A stretch of DNA of 64,000 bases, from positions 59,991 to 123,990 of the forward strand of contig JAKUCV010004428.1 of assembly GCA_028386065.3 (NCBI GenBank), written 5' to 3'. How positions within the stretch are numbered: the stretch's first letter is position 1; each line of letters begins with the position of its first letter. Below are positions 46,789 through 58,794 of this stretch, one piece after another. This DNA is from Turnera subulata. Taxonomy: Eukaryota; Streptophyta; Magnoliopsida; Malpighiales; Passifloraceae. Under the pieces are notes generated by a model, which saw only the letters and a program-made list of their open reading frames with translations, was not told where the DNA came from and did no database searches. The position numbers and the translations under genes were made by a program.

Positions 46789-47270
46789 CTGCAACAAATG
46801 CCACAATCACTACCCAAGGAAAGCAAAAACATCATGATTCAATTCAAAAAAGCTTACTAACCAAAATGAGCAGAGCAAATTCTAGCCTACTTAGACTTTA
46901 TGTCACCGATAGATACTTAGGCTGGTCCAAGTCTCAAAGCACTATCTTTTAAACTTTAGAGCAAGAAACCTATGTGGTGTGGACAACATCCAAGTAGACA
47001 GCAAATCAAATGCCGCGAAGAAGAACACTCACTCTAAAACAAACCATTGGTAATAAAATATAGCGAAAAAGCAAAGCGAGCATAATAGAAATGGAGCTCA
47101 AGTCGTAAGCAAAAGTATACAAGCAACCACGGGGGTTACTCCAAACACTAACTCCAGCAACACTACTGTGAAGAAGAACCCACAAAACTTTCAGTAGCTC
47201 AAGAATGAAGCATACCTGGTGGACAGAAACTGAACTAAGAATGAATTGAAAAACAGAGAGAAGAAAAGAC
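46789..47270 (-). other. GPN1 5'-UTR exon and leader intron
   Basis: A non-coding first exon is inferred from about 47270 to 47216, ending CCACCAG|GTATGC. The intron would run 47215-46789 and end TTGTTGCAG, leaving nine untranslated bases before the ATG. Inferred from splice-site sequence; the transcription start is not visible. Confidence 0.6.
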
Positions 47271-47362
47271 TCTGGCCGTTTTGTGCTTTGACCTTTCTTT
47301 TTATTTTCTCCTTTGTATTTATTTTTTCGGGTTTTTTTTTTTGTTAATTACTGTATGTTCAA

Positions 47363-47371
47363 AAACCCTAA
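47363..47371 (-). promoter_or_regulatory. Telo-box and GGAGAA tract upstream of GPN1
   Basis: AAACCCTAA (plus strand) is the plant telo-box, common in promoters of translation and growth genes. Beside it (47380-47409) is a five-fold GGAGAA microsatellite, which on the sense strand gives a CT-rich tract typical of plant leaders. Confidence 0.5.
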
Positions 47372-47681
47372 CACACCCAGAAGGAGAAGGAGAAGGAGAA
47401 GGAGAAGGAAAAACAAGCCTCCCTTCCACGGAGGAAATATATATACATCCACCTGACCTGATGTTGGGCTTTGATCTTTCGACCCTTTTATGGACCCAAC
47501 CATTAGTTCTATTTGGATTGGATTGGATTTCATATATATGCTGTGTGTCCTGTATTTTGTGTTTACCTTTCTATTTTGGGATGTCCCAAAATGTTTATCA
47601 CTCGAAACAATTAAATGCCATTCAAAAATATGCTAATTAAATTAGAGAAATGAGAGAGAATATTGCCTTAGAAAAAATGAA

Positions 47682-48224
47682 GGCTTAATATCTCTTTTGA
47701 CCCCTTAGTTTGGCAACCACTTTGATTTTAGCCACTTAGTTTTTAATTTTTTGATTTTGCACCTTAGTTTGGCAATGATTAGGAATTTTCACCCATCAGC
47801 CCATTCCAATAAGTAAAATTGATGATTTGTAGGTTGCATAACACATGTAACTCCTCTTTTCATAATTTTCTTTCCTACAAAGTCACCTAAACCGAATCGC
47901 CAGAACAAAAACTAATTTATGACCCGATCTAAACCGATTTTGTTTCCTTCTTATATTTGTTTTCGGGTTCTATATCGGGTCATAAATCATTTTTTTAGTT
48001 CGGGCAATTTGGCTTGGGATGATTTTGTAGGAAAGAAAATTACTAAATGAGGAGTTAATATGTGTTAGGCAACCTACATGTCAATAATTTTACCTATTGG
48101 AATGGGTTGGAGGGTGAAAATATCTAATTATTGCCAAAGTAAGGTGCAAAATCAAAAAATTAAAAGCTAGGTGGCTAAAATCAAAATGATTGCCAAACTA
48201 AGGGGCCAAAATAGGTATTAAGCC
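47682..48224. mobile_element. Mutator-type MITE (543 bp)
   Basis: The ends GGCTTAATA and TATTAAGCC begin inverted repeats of about 115 bp (TAGTTTGGCAA, TGATTTTAGCCAC, TTGCACCTTAGTTTGG). Flanks AAAAATGAA (47673-47681) and AAAAATAAA (48225-48233) fit a 9-bp duplication with one change. Non-coding. Confidence 0.88.
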
Positions 48225-48234
48225 AAAAATAAAC

Positions 48235-48688
48235 TGTTATAAAATTGAAAGGTGAAATACAACTTGATGGTATTAATATAAGTTCGATGGTAATAATACA
48301 ACTTTGATTGTAATAATACAACTTTGATGGTAATATTGATAGACAATTAATAGAAACTAAACTAAGATGAAGGGAGCTTAAGGGAGGTGTGTAGGAATAA
48401 GAAGGGAGGAATTTATCTTGGGAGATCAAAGGTGGAATTATGTATGAATAAAGGGATTATTTATAGGTGAAAATGGGAGGATAAAAACAAATAAGTATGA
48501 TTAAAAGATATTAGGTAAAGAAAGATGATATTAAGAATAGGACACATAGAAGTATTGAAAGTAAATAGCTAAAGGGATGATTCCAAGTGGAAGCTAGTTG
48601 TAGGGGTAAAATATTTTATCGGGAGTAAACATGAGTAGAGTAAAAATGATTTGCGGAAAAAATGGCATTCACTTATTTATTCATAACA
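48235..48688 (-). repeat. 3' LTR of the second Copia (454 bp)
   Basis: Minus strand starts TGTTATGAATAAATAAG right after GTGGAG (end of the polypurine tract) and ends TTTTATAACA. It has twice the length of the other copy's LTR but the same TGTTAT...ATAACA ends. The left end lies 10 bp from the MITE. Confidence 0.8.
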
Positions 48689-48926
48689 CTCCACATTGAA
48701 TGTCATTATAGTCTGGATAGAATACGTTCAAGAAGAACATCGTCGTTAAAAACCTTATCAAGAAAAATCGAGTAGGATAAAAACTTGGTGAAGGGAAAAA
48801 GAATGCAGTGCGTATTCTACTCCCTGTCATTTTGACTTCCCTTGATGTCTCGAAGTCGTCGTATGCCATTCTTCTTTATCAACTTTTTAAAAGTTGAGGT
48901 GGAAAGTGATTTCGTAAATAAGTCTG

Positions 48927-49756
48927 TTAGGTTGTCACTTGAGCGAATCTGTTAAACACAAATATCACCATTATTGGTGATATTTGCTTTATCCGATCGC
49001 CTTTGATGTATCCTTCCTTCAATTGGGCAATACAAGCAGCATTATCTTCATAAATGGTTGTTGGAATTTCTTTTCCACTATCCAATCCATATGAATCTCG
49101 AATATGTCGCGTCATTGATCTCAACCAAATACATTCTTGACTAGCTTCATGTATGGCCACAATTTTCTGCAGTATTTGAAGAGGGGGCAGTAATACTTTG
49201 TTTTATGGATTGCCATGATATAGCAGTCCCTCCGTAAGGAAACAAGTAGTCCGTTTGTGACCGAGCCTTATATGGATCAGATAAAAAACTTGCATCTACA
49301 TAACCAATTAAAATAGGTTTCGAAACATATGAATAAAATAATCTCATATCCATTGTACCCCGAAAGCATCGAAAAATATGTTTTATCCCATTCCAATATC
49401 TGCCAGTTGGGGCAGAATTATATCTTCCTAATAAATTAATAGCAAAAAATATATCAAGTCATGTATCACTAGCAAGATACATTAAAGCTCCAATCACGCT
49501 GAGATTACTTTTGGGCTAAGAATTTCCTCATTATTTTCTCGAGGTCAAAAGATATTTTTCTTTGATCAAGTGACCTTACAACTATTGGGGTACTTAATAG
49601 ATGCGCTTTATCCATATAAAATCTTTTCAGTAACTTTTCAGTATAATATGTTTGATGGACAAAGATTCCATTCTCTAAATGTGTAATTTGAAGACTTAGA
49701 CAAAATTTTGTCTTTCTAAGGTTTTTCTTCTCAAATTCTTTCTTCAAAAAATGCAC
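48927..49756 (-). pseudogene. Copia RT C-terminus and RNase H fragments
   Basis: Frames: FCLSLQITHLENGIFVHQTY (RT thumb, about 49690), GYVDASFLSDPYKARSQTDY then GGTAISWQSIKQS (RNase H first Asp region, about 49310), and QECIWLRSMTRHIRDSYGLD with YEDNAACIAQLKEGYIKGDR (about 49140-48990). Stops between them. Confidence 0.88.
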
Positions 49757-50281
49757 AGTTTTGGAGACTTCTTCAAGAGTTCTAATAATATTTAAATCAT
49801 CAACATAAACAACAATAATGATATATTCACATATGGACTTTTAATAAAAACACAAAGACATATGGAATCATTTTTGTATCATTCTTTTACCAAATATTCA
49901 CTATATCGATTATACTGCATACGTCCAGATTGCTTCATCAGGTTATAAAAGGATCTTTTCAATTTGATTGAGTATATATCCTGGAAATCCAACTTGAATC
50001 CTTCAAGAACTCTCATGTATATATCATGGCTTATAGGTCCATTAGACGCATTTCTAATTTTTCATGTACTGCAGACTAATTAGATACCGAAAAATAATTG
50101 CATCCACCACAGAGGAGTATGTCTCCTCATAACCAATACCAGGTCGTTGGGTAAAACCTTGTGTGACAAGCTGTACTTTATATCTTGCTATTTCATTTTC
50201 TTCATTTCTTTTCTGCATAAATACCTATTTATAACCAATCAATTTTACACCTTTAGGTGTTGGGACTATAGGTCCAAAAAC

Positions 50282-51079
50282 TTATCGCTTCATGAGTGAG
50301 TCTAACTCATCCTTAATTACGTCTCTCCATTTTGGCCAATCATTTCTACGCCGACATTTATCAACTGATTTGGGCTCATGATCATCATTTCCTTCTATAA
50401 TATTTAGCGCTATATTATATGCAAAAATTCCGCCAACGATTATTTCACGTCGGTTCCATCTTGTTCCTAACATAGTATAGTTGATTGAGATCTCATCATT
50501 TTGACTTATTTGAGGTACCTGAGTTACTTCTGGAACGTTCTGATTTATGTCAGAAACCTCTTCCAAAGGATTGTCCTCTTCTTGAGGATTTTTAATTTGA
50601 ACATCTGTAGGAGGTTTTATTACCTCGTTGGGGCCATCTTGTATCTGTGCTCCTTTTCTCGGTCGAGAATTTTTATCCTTGGAACCAAGTAGTCTGCCAC
50701 GCTTCTGGTGTGCTTTGGATTCATTTGTATTCTTTAGTTGTCCTTTGAGGACACCAATTCTATCGGGAGCATTTGCAGCTGGAATATGAGATTTGATCAC
50801 TCTATTGACATCAGTAAATGAGTCTGGTAATTGATTTGCTATATTTTGCAAATGAATCATTTTTTGAACTTCTAGTTCACGCTGATTTGTTCGAGGATTA
50901 AGGCTTGATAATGATGTAGCATTCCATTTAATCTCCTTATCCAGCTGCTTGTTTTCTTCTCCTAATGTTGGATAAACATTTTCATCAAAATGATAATTAG
51001 TAGACCTTGTTGTAAATAAATCTCCAGTTGTTGGAATTCTAAATATTTTACGAGATTCATATCTAACATATATTCCCAA
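50282..51079 (-). pseudogene. Copia integrase C-terminus/linker, open for 265 codons
   Basis: Reads GIYVRYESRKIFRIPTTGDL, TRSTNYHFDENVYPTLGEEN, QRELEVQKMIHLQNIANQLP, SHIPAANAP, a basic/acidic linker, then TRWNRREIIVGGIFAYNIAL and RRRNDWPKWRDVIKDELDSL, which is the entry to RT. This is the segment between integrase and RT in plant Copia pol. It is uninterrupted but is only part of a dead polyprotein. Confidence 0.9.
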
Positions 51080-51099
51080 TCTTCTTTATGAACCCATTT

Positions 51100-52300
51100 T
51101 AGTTTGCTGTGGTGGAGTAATTGGCACATACACTGCACAACCAAAAGTCCAAAAAAGAGAGATATTAGATTCGTGATCATGAACCAATTGAATATGAGAG
51201 AGCTTATGATTACTTGTTAGCCTGATGCGCACAAGTGCTGCTGCTTGCAAAATAGCATGTCCTCAAGTAGTAACGAGGAATTTACATCTCATCAATAATG
51301 GTCTAGCAATCAATTGGAGGCGTTTAATCAACAATTCTGCTAGACCGTTTTAGGTATGAACATGAGCTACAGGATGTTCAACTACAATTCCAATTGACGT
51401 ACAATAGTTATTAAATGGCTTAGAGATGAATTAAGCAACATTATCAAGACGTATAGTCTTTATCGTATAATCAGGAAAGTGTGCCAGTAATTTGATCAAT
51501 TGTGACAATAATTCTGCAAACGCCAAATTACGCGAGGACAATAAGCACACATAGGACCATCTAAACCATATATATCTGAATGGTCCACAAGATAGATGTA
51601 TAGGTCCACAAATATCTCCCTAAATTCTTTCCAAAAATGCTGGTGATTCTATACCAACCTTATCATATGAAGGCCAAATAATTAAAGCAACACATGAAAA
51701 TTCATTAGATTGAAAACTTTTTTGGTTTTTCAATGGATGACCAAATGAATTTTCAATAATTATGTGCATCATTATTGATCCGGGATGGCCCAACCAGTCA
51801 TGTCAAATTTTTAATACAATAGTTAGCTTCTGGCAGGGTATAATAACTTTCAATGACTCAAATATATGTGTATTACAATCTAGAGGATAATAAAGGTAAT
51901 TTTTTCACAAGTTATTTGTTACTTGTGGTGGCAACTTTTGTAATGCAAAGATATTCAGCATCTCTTCATTCACTGTCTCAATATGATATCACTTTAAATG
52001 GATCTCCTTAAAACTCAACAAATTTCTTAGAGACTTTGAAGAGAATAAATCATTTTCAACAATTACCCTTGTTCCCTTCTATAGTAAAATTTGAGTTCTT
52101 CCGGAGCCTTCAATTATTTTTGTACTACCAGAGATTGTACTAGCATATACCTTTTCAAATTTAAAAGAAAAAAATATTTTCATTTATTAAATATGGAATG
52201 AGTAGTTGTACTGTCTGCTAGGTAGATATCTGAATTATTGTTCTTGGAACCATATAATTGAATGTCTATATTTTCATGTACAAGAAAATAATACTAAGAA
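51100..52300 (-). pseudogene. Copia protease to integrase core, degraded
   Basis: Minus-strand scraps: SKNNNSDIYLADSTTTHSI (protease), VQSLVVQK...LKAPEE, HDWLGHPGSIMM (about 51800), integrase pieces about 51480-51700 and HSKLKW near 51100. Multiple stops. Confidence 0.75.
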
Positions 52301-53036
52301 AAAAAAAACTCCACTAGGCTAAGCATCACCGTTGATTCCTCTTCTCTACCCCTCCTTTCCTTTCTTGATTTGGTAGCATCCTTTGAAGCTCCCCGACCCG
52401 TATTTACCGGATATAGTAAACACGTGTCGAAACTATTCTTATTGATAGAACAGACAGTACATCGTAGTCAAATACTACACAACAACAAATCCCAAATACA
52501 ACAGAATCACCAGTACATCAACTGTCACCCGCACTCGGGGACCATTATTCAAGCCACACTCTTCAAAGCTCAACAGCAGCAGCAAAATACAGTACAAACA
52601 ACATCATAGGCATAATAGGAAAGCAGCAACACGACAACGCATATAATACAGCAGCGGAAGACTTATATGCACATGCAGCGGAGATATGGATCCGGAGTCA
52701 GGTGGAGAAGAAAGCAGCAGCCGTCGAACGTCGTACCTGAACTACGAACAAACTCAACCTACAGGATGAAACCCCGCAGGCGAGGGGTGAGTCTGAAGTG
52801 CTCACCGGTACATTTAAGCACAATCATGGATAAACAGAGATATGCAGGCAACCATAATACTTTCGAAGAAAATACCAGCAAAAGACAAATCAGAGATTCA
52901 ACAAGATCATGAATGAGCTAAGGCCAAAAGAATATTTATTATTATTACCAATTTTATCTTTCGGGGCCCTGTCACTGGACAAGCTAGGGTTGTACCTGGT
53001 TATCAACTAATTCTGGATGCCAGGCCAAAATATAAC

Positions 53037-53116
53037 CCGGGATCAACATCCCAATAACATAATCAATCCGGGATCAACATCCCAATAACCAAACCAAACC
53101 AGGATCAACATCCCAA
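53037..53116. repeat. 31-bp tandem repeat with GGGATCAACATCCC hairpins
   Basis: Copies at 53039, 53070 and 53101 (first base changed in the third). Each unit has the self-complementary pair GGGAT...ATCCC. Confidence 0.85.
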
Positions 53117-53273
53117 ACCAAGAAACCGGCCATGACACCACAGAACTAGCCTCTAACCATCTAGTCGTACCACTACTTTCCAAGTGACAATAAAATCATC
53201 ATCTCAATTCAATTCCCAACTTCCATTTTCCAATATCCGTTATCCTTTTCTCAATTATCCACAATTAATAGTT

Positions 53274-54333
53274 TGTTAGTAATATGCCCAAAAGCCAATC
53301 ATGGATGATTATTTGTAGTTGTGTATATGCATTAAGGTTATTCCAATAAGTATCGTTTATGAGATAAACGCTTGCACATACTTATAACCCAAGTATATAT
53401 ATATTTGATATGTATATTCTTAAATGTCCCTAGTCGGTTATTATTACGGATGGGTTGTAATAATAAGTTAAGACTAGCGTATGTTGAGAATTGCATATGT
53501 GATATGAATTCTACATACGGGNNNNNNNNNNNNNNNNNNNNNNNNNNNNNNNNNNNNNNNNNNNNNNNNNNNNNNNNNNNNNNNNNNNNNNNNNNNNNNN
53601 NNNNNNNNNNNNNNNNNNNNNNNNNNNNNNNNNNNNNNNNNNNNNNNNNNNNNNNNNNNNNNNNNNNNNNNNNNNNNNNNNNNNNNNNNNNNNNNNNNNN
53701 NNNNNNNNNNNNNNNNNNNNNNNNNNNNNNNNNNNNNNNNNNNNNNNNNNNNNNNNNNNNNNNNNNNNNNNNNNNNNNNNNNNNNNNNNNNNNNNNNNNN
53801 NNNNNNNNNNNNNNNNNNNNNNNNNNNNNNNNNNNNNNNNNNNNNNNNNNNNNNNNNNNNNNNNNNNNNNNNNNNNNNNNNNNNNNNNNNNNNNNNNNNN
53901 NNNNGAAAAATTCAGAGTATTGAGCCTTGAGAAGTGTTCTTGAGAGCTTGAGAAAACACACACTTACCCCTTTCTTTGTGAAAGAAAAAGAACACCAAAA
54001 ACACCACAAACACAAGTTCCCGGTTTTACTCTTGCTAGCACATCAGTCCGGGGAGCTCGTTCTTGGATTCGTGTGACGATTCCGGGAAGGTCACGGTTCG
54101 TGTGGATACCATAGAGGAGCAGGTCTTCTTCTTGCTCTAACTGATTTGTTTCAGCCTTCGTCTTGGTCTAGATGATTCGTTCCAGCAGTTGGGTGAAAGA
54201 CCTCAACCGAACAAGGTATGAAATTTTGTTATACGGTTTATATGCTTCACATGTGGTTCTTGGCTAAGTTTCCTTTGCTTCCGCTGCATCTTTTGCTTGT
54301 ATATGATTGTCATATAGCCTAGGGAAACTTACA
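53274..54333 (+). repeat. Solo LTR, same family as 60841-62402, with assembly gap
   Basis: Starts TGTTAGTAATATGCCC, ends GGGAAACTTACA, and is flanked by a perfect duplication TAGTT (53269-53273 and 54334-54338). About 380 bases inside are unknown. Confidence 0.92.
53522..53904. other. Assembly gap (383 N)
   Basis: Unknown bases inside the solo LTR. Aligning both sides with the copy at 60841 suggests roughly 0.9 kb is missing, more than the gap length. Confidence 0.95.
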
Positions 54334-54680
54334 TAGTTCAACATCAATCTCAACACAATACCCACAGAACCAATAACACAGTCCAACAACAATAACAACA
54401 ATAACCATAGCAGTCAAATAACCAACAATGACCATCTCAGCAGTTCAATCAAACAACAAAATACACAAAGTATTACAGGCACATATCAAGGGTTATCCAT
54501 CCTCACCTTAGCCGATTATCAATTATGGAATTGCCCAACAGATTCCAAGTCCTGTTCCTCAGGTAACTGCTCGTTATCAACTTCTATATCAAACAAATAT
54601 TATGCACACATAAGATGGTATGCAGATGCCAGACTGATATTGTATGCCATAAAATTAAAATACTGAACCGACCCGGTTAC

Positions 54681-56293
54681 TGTGAATACCTGACCCAAAA
54701 TCACTTGGGCCTATTCACCTATTCCTTACACCTTCTTCATAATCGTCATCCAACATCTTTGGGGTCGCCACCCAAGTTTTATTAAAGGACAAAACTCGGG
54801 AAAAATCTTCATATGACTCCGTTTAGGCAACTAGATAGCGAACCAAAGATGCTGGACCCGGGGATTCGTCATGGATGAGAAGGTGTTAGGCATCCGTCCA
54901 TGTTGGGGCAAAACTTTGTACAATTAGAGGATTTTTGTATGCCTTGTGCAAGTGTGCAAGTGTGAGCACCAAAACACATAATAATGGAATATTAAAAAGA
55001 AAGGGGAGAAGAAGAAGATTGGGCTTGAGTTTCTACCACTAGAAACCACCTACGTACTCCGGCGACCGGGTTCAAAGCCCACGTAGTTCTTGACATGGCA
55101 TCACAACAATCACATCATCATCAACATCAACATTTCAACAATAATTGGTCAGATAAATGGGATCAGGATTACCTCTTGTAGCCCTCCTCTAGCTCCTTGG
55201 TTTGGGTTGTGCCTCCCACATAATTTCCTCCCACTCCTCAACTCAATCTTGGAGTTCTTCTTGATTTTTCCCTTTTGCTGCCTACAATGGATGATGCTAC
55301 CTATGAAATTTTGCCAGAGTTTTGCCTATGGAACTATTTCTTAAGCTTGGAGAGGTAGAGTTTCTCCAAGCTCTCAAGCTTTATGAAGAGTATTTGTGTA
55401 ATAGAATGTGTGTCCCTGAAATGTGAGAGAAAGGGTCCTGTTTATAGTGTTCTGGGTAGCCTAGGGGCATGGACCATCTTAATGACCAAGGTAATGGCAA
55501 AAAATTTCGGCCAAAACTGAGTAGAATCAGATTACGGGCGAAAATCGGGGAGAAAACGCGTTTCTGGGGGTGCATGACCGCCATGGCCGGCGGTCATCCT
55601 ATGGATGATAGCCAGGCCAAGCGGTCATGGGTGGAAGACCGCCCAGACCTGGCGGTCATCCCGAGATGACCGCCTGTGCCTACGCGTCTCACCCGTTCTT
55701 TCCTTTTTCGGTCCCGATTCTCCCCTAATTCCTCCCTGATTGATCCTACCGCGTAATTAACCCCTAGAATGCCCAGAATCCTCTGCTTTCTTGATTACTA
55801 CTCCTCTCAATCATCTCCTAATTGAATAATTACACATTGATTCCTCATTTTAAGTCAAAATCATACCAAAAATATTCTTGCTATTAAGGAATGATTTAAC
55901 TCTGATTTTCCACGAAAATCAGAGCTAAATTTGTCTGCAAGCAAGGTGTTAATCGGCTGTGCAACTCTAGAAAAAAATCCATACCTTATTAAATTGGACC
56001 CTTACATTTATCTTCAACCCAAGAATAAATATAATTGGGTGTAATAAATAAACAAGCCCAAATTTAATGAGATAAAATACATTCTAGCAATTTAGTCCTT
56101 AACATATCCTATGATTAAATCGTCTCATTAATCCTAGGCATATAAAAGTCTTAATTACTATAACGTATAAATTCTACTAAAATTAAACCCCATTTATGCT
56201 TCAACCCAAGACTAACTCACCAATCTTATGATTCAAACATGTCTGGAGTCTAATCTCAATGTAATTTTCATGGGTCAAATTTGGGTGTTCACA
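54681..56293 (+). repeat. Solo LTR (1.6 kb), same family as 19008-23146
   Basis: Starts TGTGAATACCTGACCC, ends GGGTGTTCACA, flanked by a perfect duplication GTTAC (54676-54680 and 56294-56298). It shares the phrases GAAGGTGTTAGGCAT and CACCTACGTACTCC with its relative. Confidence 0.93.
55574..55674. repeat. Cluster of alternating GGCGGTCAT/ATGACCGCC words
   Basis: ATGACCGCC (55574) pairs with GGCGGTCAT (55589); GCGGTC (55621) with GACCGC (55637); GGCGGTCATC (55651) with GATGACCGCC (55665). Three successive hairpins with 6- to 10-bp perfect stems. Confidence 0.85.
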
Positions 56294-57719
56294 GTTACTG
56301 CCTCGGGTTATTTTTCCGTTATCATCATCATTCACCATTTATTACCCATGTGTCAAAATATACTTATACTTATTCCCGGTTATTATTCCGATACATACTT
56401 TGATAATACCCTTTCCATATTTACTCTCTCAAAATAATTATTTATTATTTTTTCCCCATATTATATACCATATATTTTTCTAAATATTATTTTCAGAAAA
56501 AATATAACCCTTGTTATTATTTTTTTTCATTTTATTCCCCCTTTTCCAGAATTATTATTTCCATAATTATATTTCCCAAAATTTCTTTTTTTTTTTTAAA
56601 GAAATACGGACTGGGCCAAGGGTTAAGCCTGGCCTGCTACATAAGCTCAAGCCCAGGCTCAGATAGCAGCCCAAGCTCAGGCCCACGTAGCAAACCCGAG
56701 CCAGCCCACAGACACAACCCATAACGCACCAGCCTACAACTCGCAACCCGGTCGAGGTAACGGGTCAACCCGACCCATCCGGGTCGTCTTCATCCCAGAC
56801 TCACCTCGATGAGCTCGACGGCAGCTCGTGACGAGGCGGGAATGAACGGCCTCAGCGACACGACACGGTGAGGAGGCACGAGGGAAAAGGTGCTCGTCTA
56901 CTGGTGGCTGCAGATGGCGGTGCGGTAGGGGCGAGGCTCGTCGGCGGCGGTTGCAGCGAGGAGAAGAAGAGAGGAAGGACGGCGGCCGGTGGGGAGCTGT
57001 GGTCTCAGGTGGCTCACGGGAAAGAAGCGAAGGAAGAGGGGAAGGTGATGGCGGCAGCTGGTGGTGCGAGGTGGTGTGAGGTGGTCTCGGGGCAGTGGTG
57101 GTTTCGGTGGTGGTGTGAAAAGAGGAAGAAGAAGGTGGGTTTTGCCAAAACAATGGCGTGTAGGTGAGTGTGTGTTTTTCTTTTTTTTTCTTTTCTGGTT
57201 TCTTAGGTAGTATTTGTAGTAGGTAGTTTTGCAGGTGAAGTTTTTGCAGAGGAGAGTAAGGTGACTACGGGTTGCAGGCAGGAGGAAGAAAGAAAAGTGG
57301 TGCACTAGGAAGGCAAGAATCACGAGATAAACAGGCAATGCAAACACTGGTAAGGCACGGGTTACACAGGTGTCACAGGAGATGGCGGCGGTAACTCAAT
57401 CATACAGACTGTTGTGTACCGTCCAGACCAAAAAATAACCATTATACCCCCTTGACTTTATTTCTGGTCCATTATCTCGAGGATAAACTTGACTTTTCTG
57501 AAGATTTCTGGACCCAAAAATTCCAACTTCGGTCCGTAAAATCCGCAAAAAAATCTGGATTGCGGAACAGGGCTCGGTTTCGGAATTCGATGCCTGATTT
57601 ACCATGAATTAATTACCCAAGATTAAAATCAATAGTAAATCACTGTAAAACAACTTTACGACACTGGTAAAAATGCAAAAATTACCTGGGCTGTTACAGC
57701 CTACCCACCTTAAAAAACT

Positions 57720-58060
57720 TTCGTCCCCGAAATTCACTCTGATGCTGAAAATAGGTGCGGATACTGAGAACGCATGTGCTCCTCGACTTCCCACGTAGAC
57801 TCATTCGCAGAGTGCTTGCTCCACTTAACCTTTACCATCGGAATAACACGGTTCCTCAACTGTCTGACCTTTCAGGCAAGAATCTGTTCTGGCGTCTCTG
57901 TATACATAAGATCCTCTGCGACCTCAATATCGGTTGTAGTAACCACATGACTCGGATCTGATCTGTACCTCCTCAACATAGAGACATGGAACACATCATG
58001 AATCCGTGACAACTCCTCTGGTAAAGACAATCTGTATGCCAAGGGTCCAACCCTTTCCAC
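57720..58060 (-). pseudogene. Chromovirus pol C-terminus with chromodomain-like end
   Basis: Reads VGPLAYRLSLPEELSRIHDV, FHVSMLRRY, then QLRNRVIPMVKVKWSKHSAN and ESTWEVEEHMRSQYPHLF. The last part is the truncated chromodomain of Tekay-type elements, thought to guide insertion into heterochromatin. A stop interrupts it at about 57870. Confidence 0.85.
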
Positions 58061-58260
58061 GATCTCATGCAGCCCGATGTACTTGGGACTCAGCTTCCCT
58101 ATTTTCCCGATCTGATAACACCCTTCTAAGGCGCAACTCAGAGGAAGACTCTTTCTCCCACCTGGTACTCCATCTCACGTTAATATTTGTCAGCATAACT
58201 CTTATGTCAGTCATGTGCTGCTCTTATACTCTACTTAACTATCTGAATCTTATCAACTAT

Positions 58261-58791
58261 CTAATTAACCAAATCTGGACCCACAATCAAATGGAGACCT
58301 TCTTCATCCCAACATACTGGACTTCGGCACTTCCTTCTGTAAAGAGCTTCAAACGGTGGCATCCCGATGCTGGAATGAAAACTGTTGTTGTAGGCGAACT
58401 CGGCCAAAGGCAAATAATGATCCCAACTCCCACTGAAATTAAGAGCACAAGTCCTTAGTATGTCTTCTAGTGTCTGAATAGTCCTCTCTGACTGTCCGTC
58501 TATCTGAGGATGAAATGCGGTACTGAAACTCAACTTCGTACCCAAAGCTGCTTGTAGACTCTTCCAAAACTGCGATGTGAATCTCTGATCTCTGTCTAAG
58601 ACTATGAACTTAGGGATTCCGTGTAGCCTCACATTCTCTGTAACATACTATTTCGCCAACTTGTCCAGGGTATCTGTCTGTCGGATGGGAAGAAAATGGG
58701 CTGATTTTGTTAGTCGATCGACGATGACCCAGATAGCATCATGTTGTCTCCGAGTCAACGGTAATCCGACCACAAAATCTATAGTGATCAT
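58261..58791 (-). pseudogene. Gypsy integrase core
   Basis: ITIDFVVGLPLTRRQHDAIW (first catalytic Asp), a TAG stop at about 58650, then IPKFIVLDRDQRFTSQFWKS (second Asp) and DGQSERTIQTLEDILRTC (Glu). D-D-E are all present but stops break the frame. Confidence 0.9.
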
Positions 58792-58794
58792 CTC

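Larger units (their letters stand above)
48235..52330 (-). mobile_element. 5'-truncated Copia related to 3752-10207
   Basis: On the minus strand: protease (ADSTTTHSI, about 52210), pre-integrase, integrase, an intact 265-codon linker stretch, RT and RNase H pieces, polypurine tract and 3' LTR (48688-48235). The linker text is the same as in the Copia at 3752. Gag and the 5' LTR are missing at 52330, where Gypsy sequence begins, probably because the Gypsy element inserted here. Confidence 0.88.
52333..57698 (-). repeat. 3' LTR of the Gypsy chromovirus, carrying two solo LTRs
   Basis: With the insertions 53274-54338 and 54681-56298 removed, about 2.7 kb remains, comparable with the 2.5-kb solo LTR at 19648-22185. 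It has a GGGGTGAGT phrase (about 52785) and a GC-rich block (56740-57160) that is open on both strands but encodes no known protein. Confidence 0.7.

Noticed and set aside
53338..54015. Frames of 150-225 codons across 53522-53904
   Set aside because: They are mostly unknown bases (N), and the flanks are LTR sequence.
56734..57347. Pro/Arg/His-rich frames of 139-149 codons
   Set aside because: GC-rich part of the Gypsy LTR, open in several frames on both strands.
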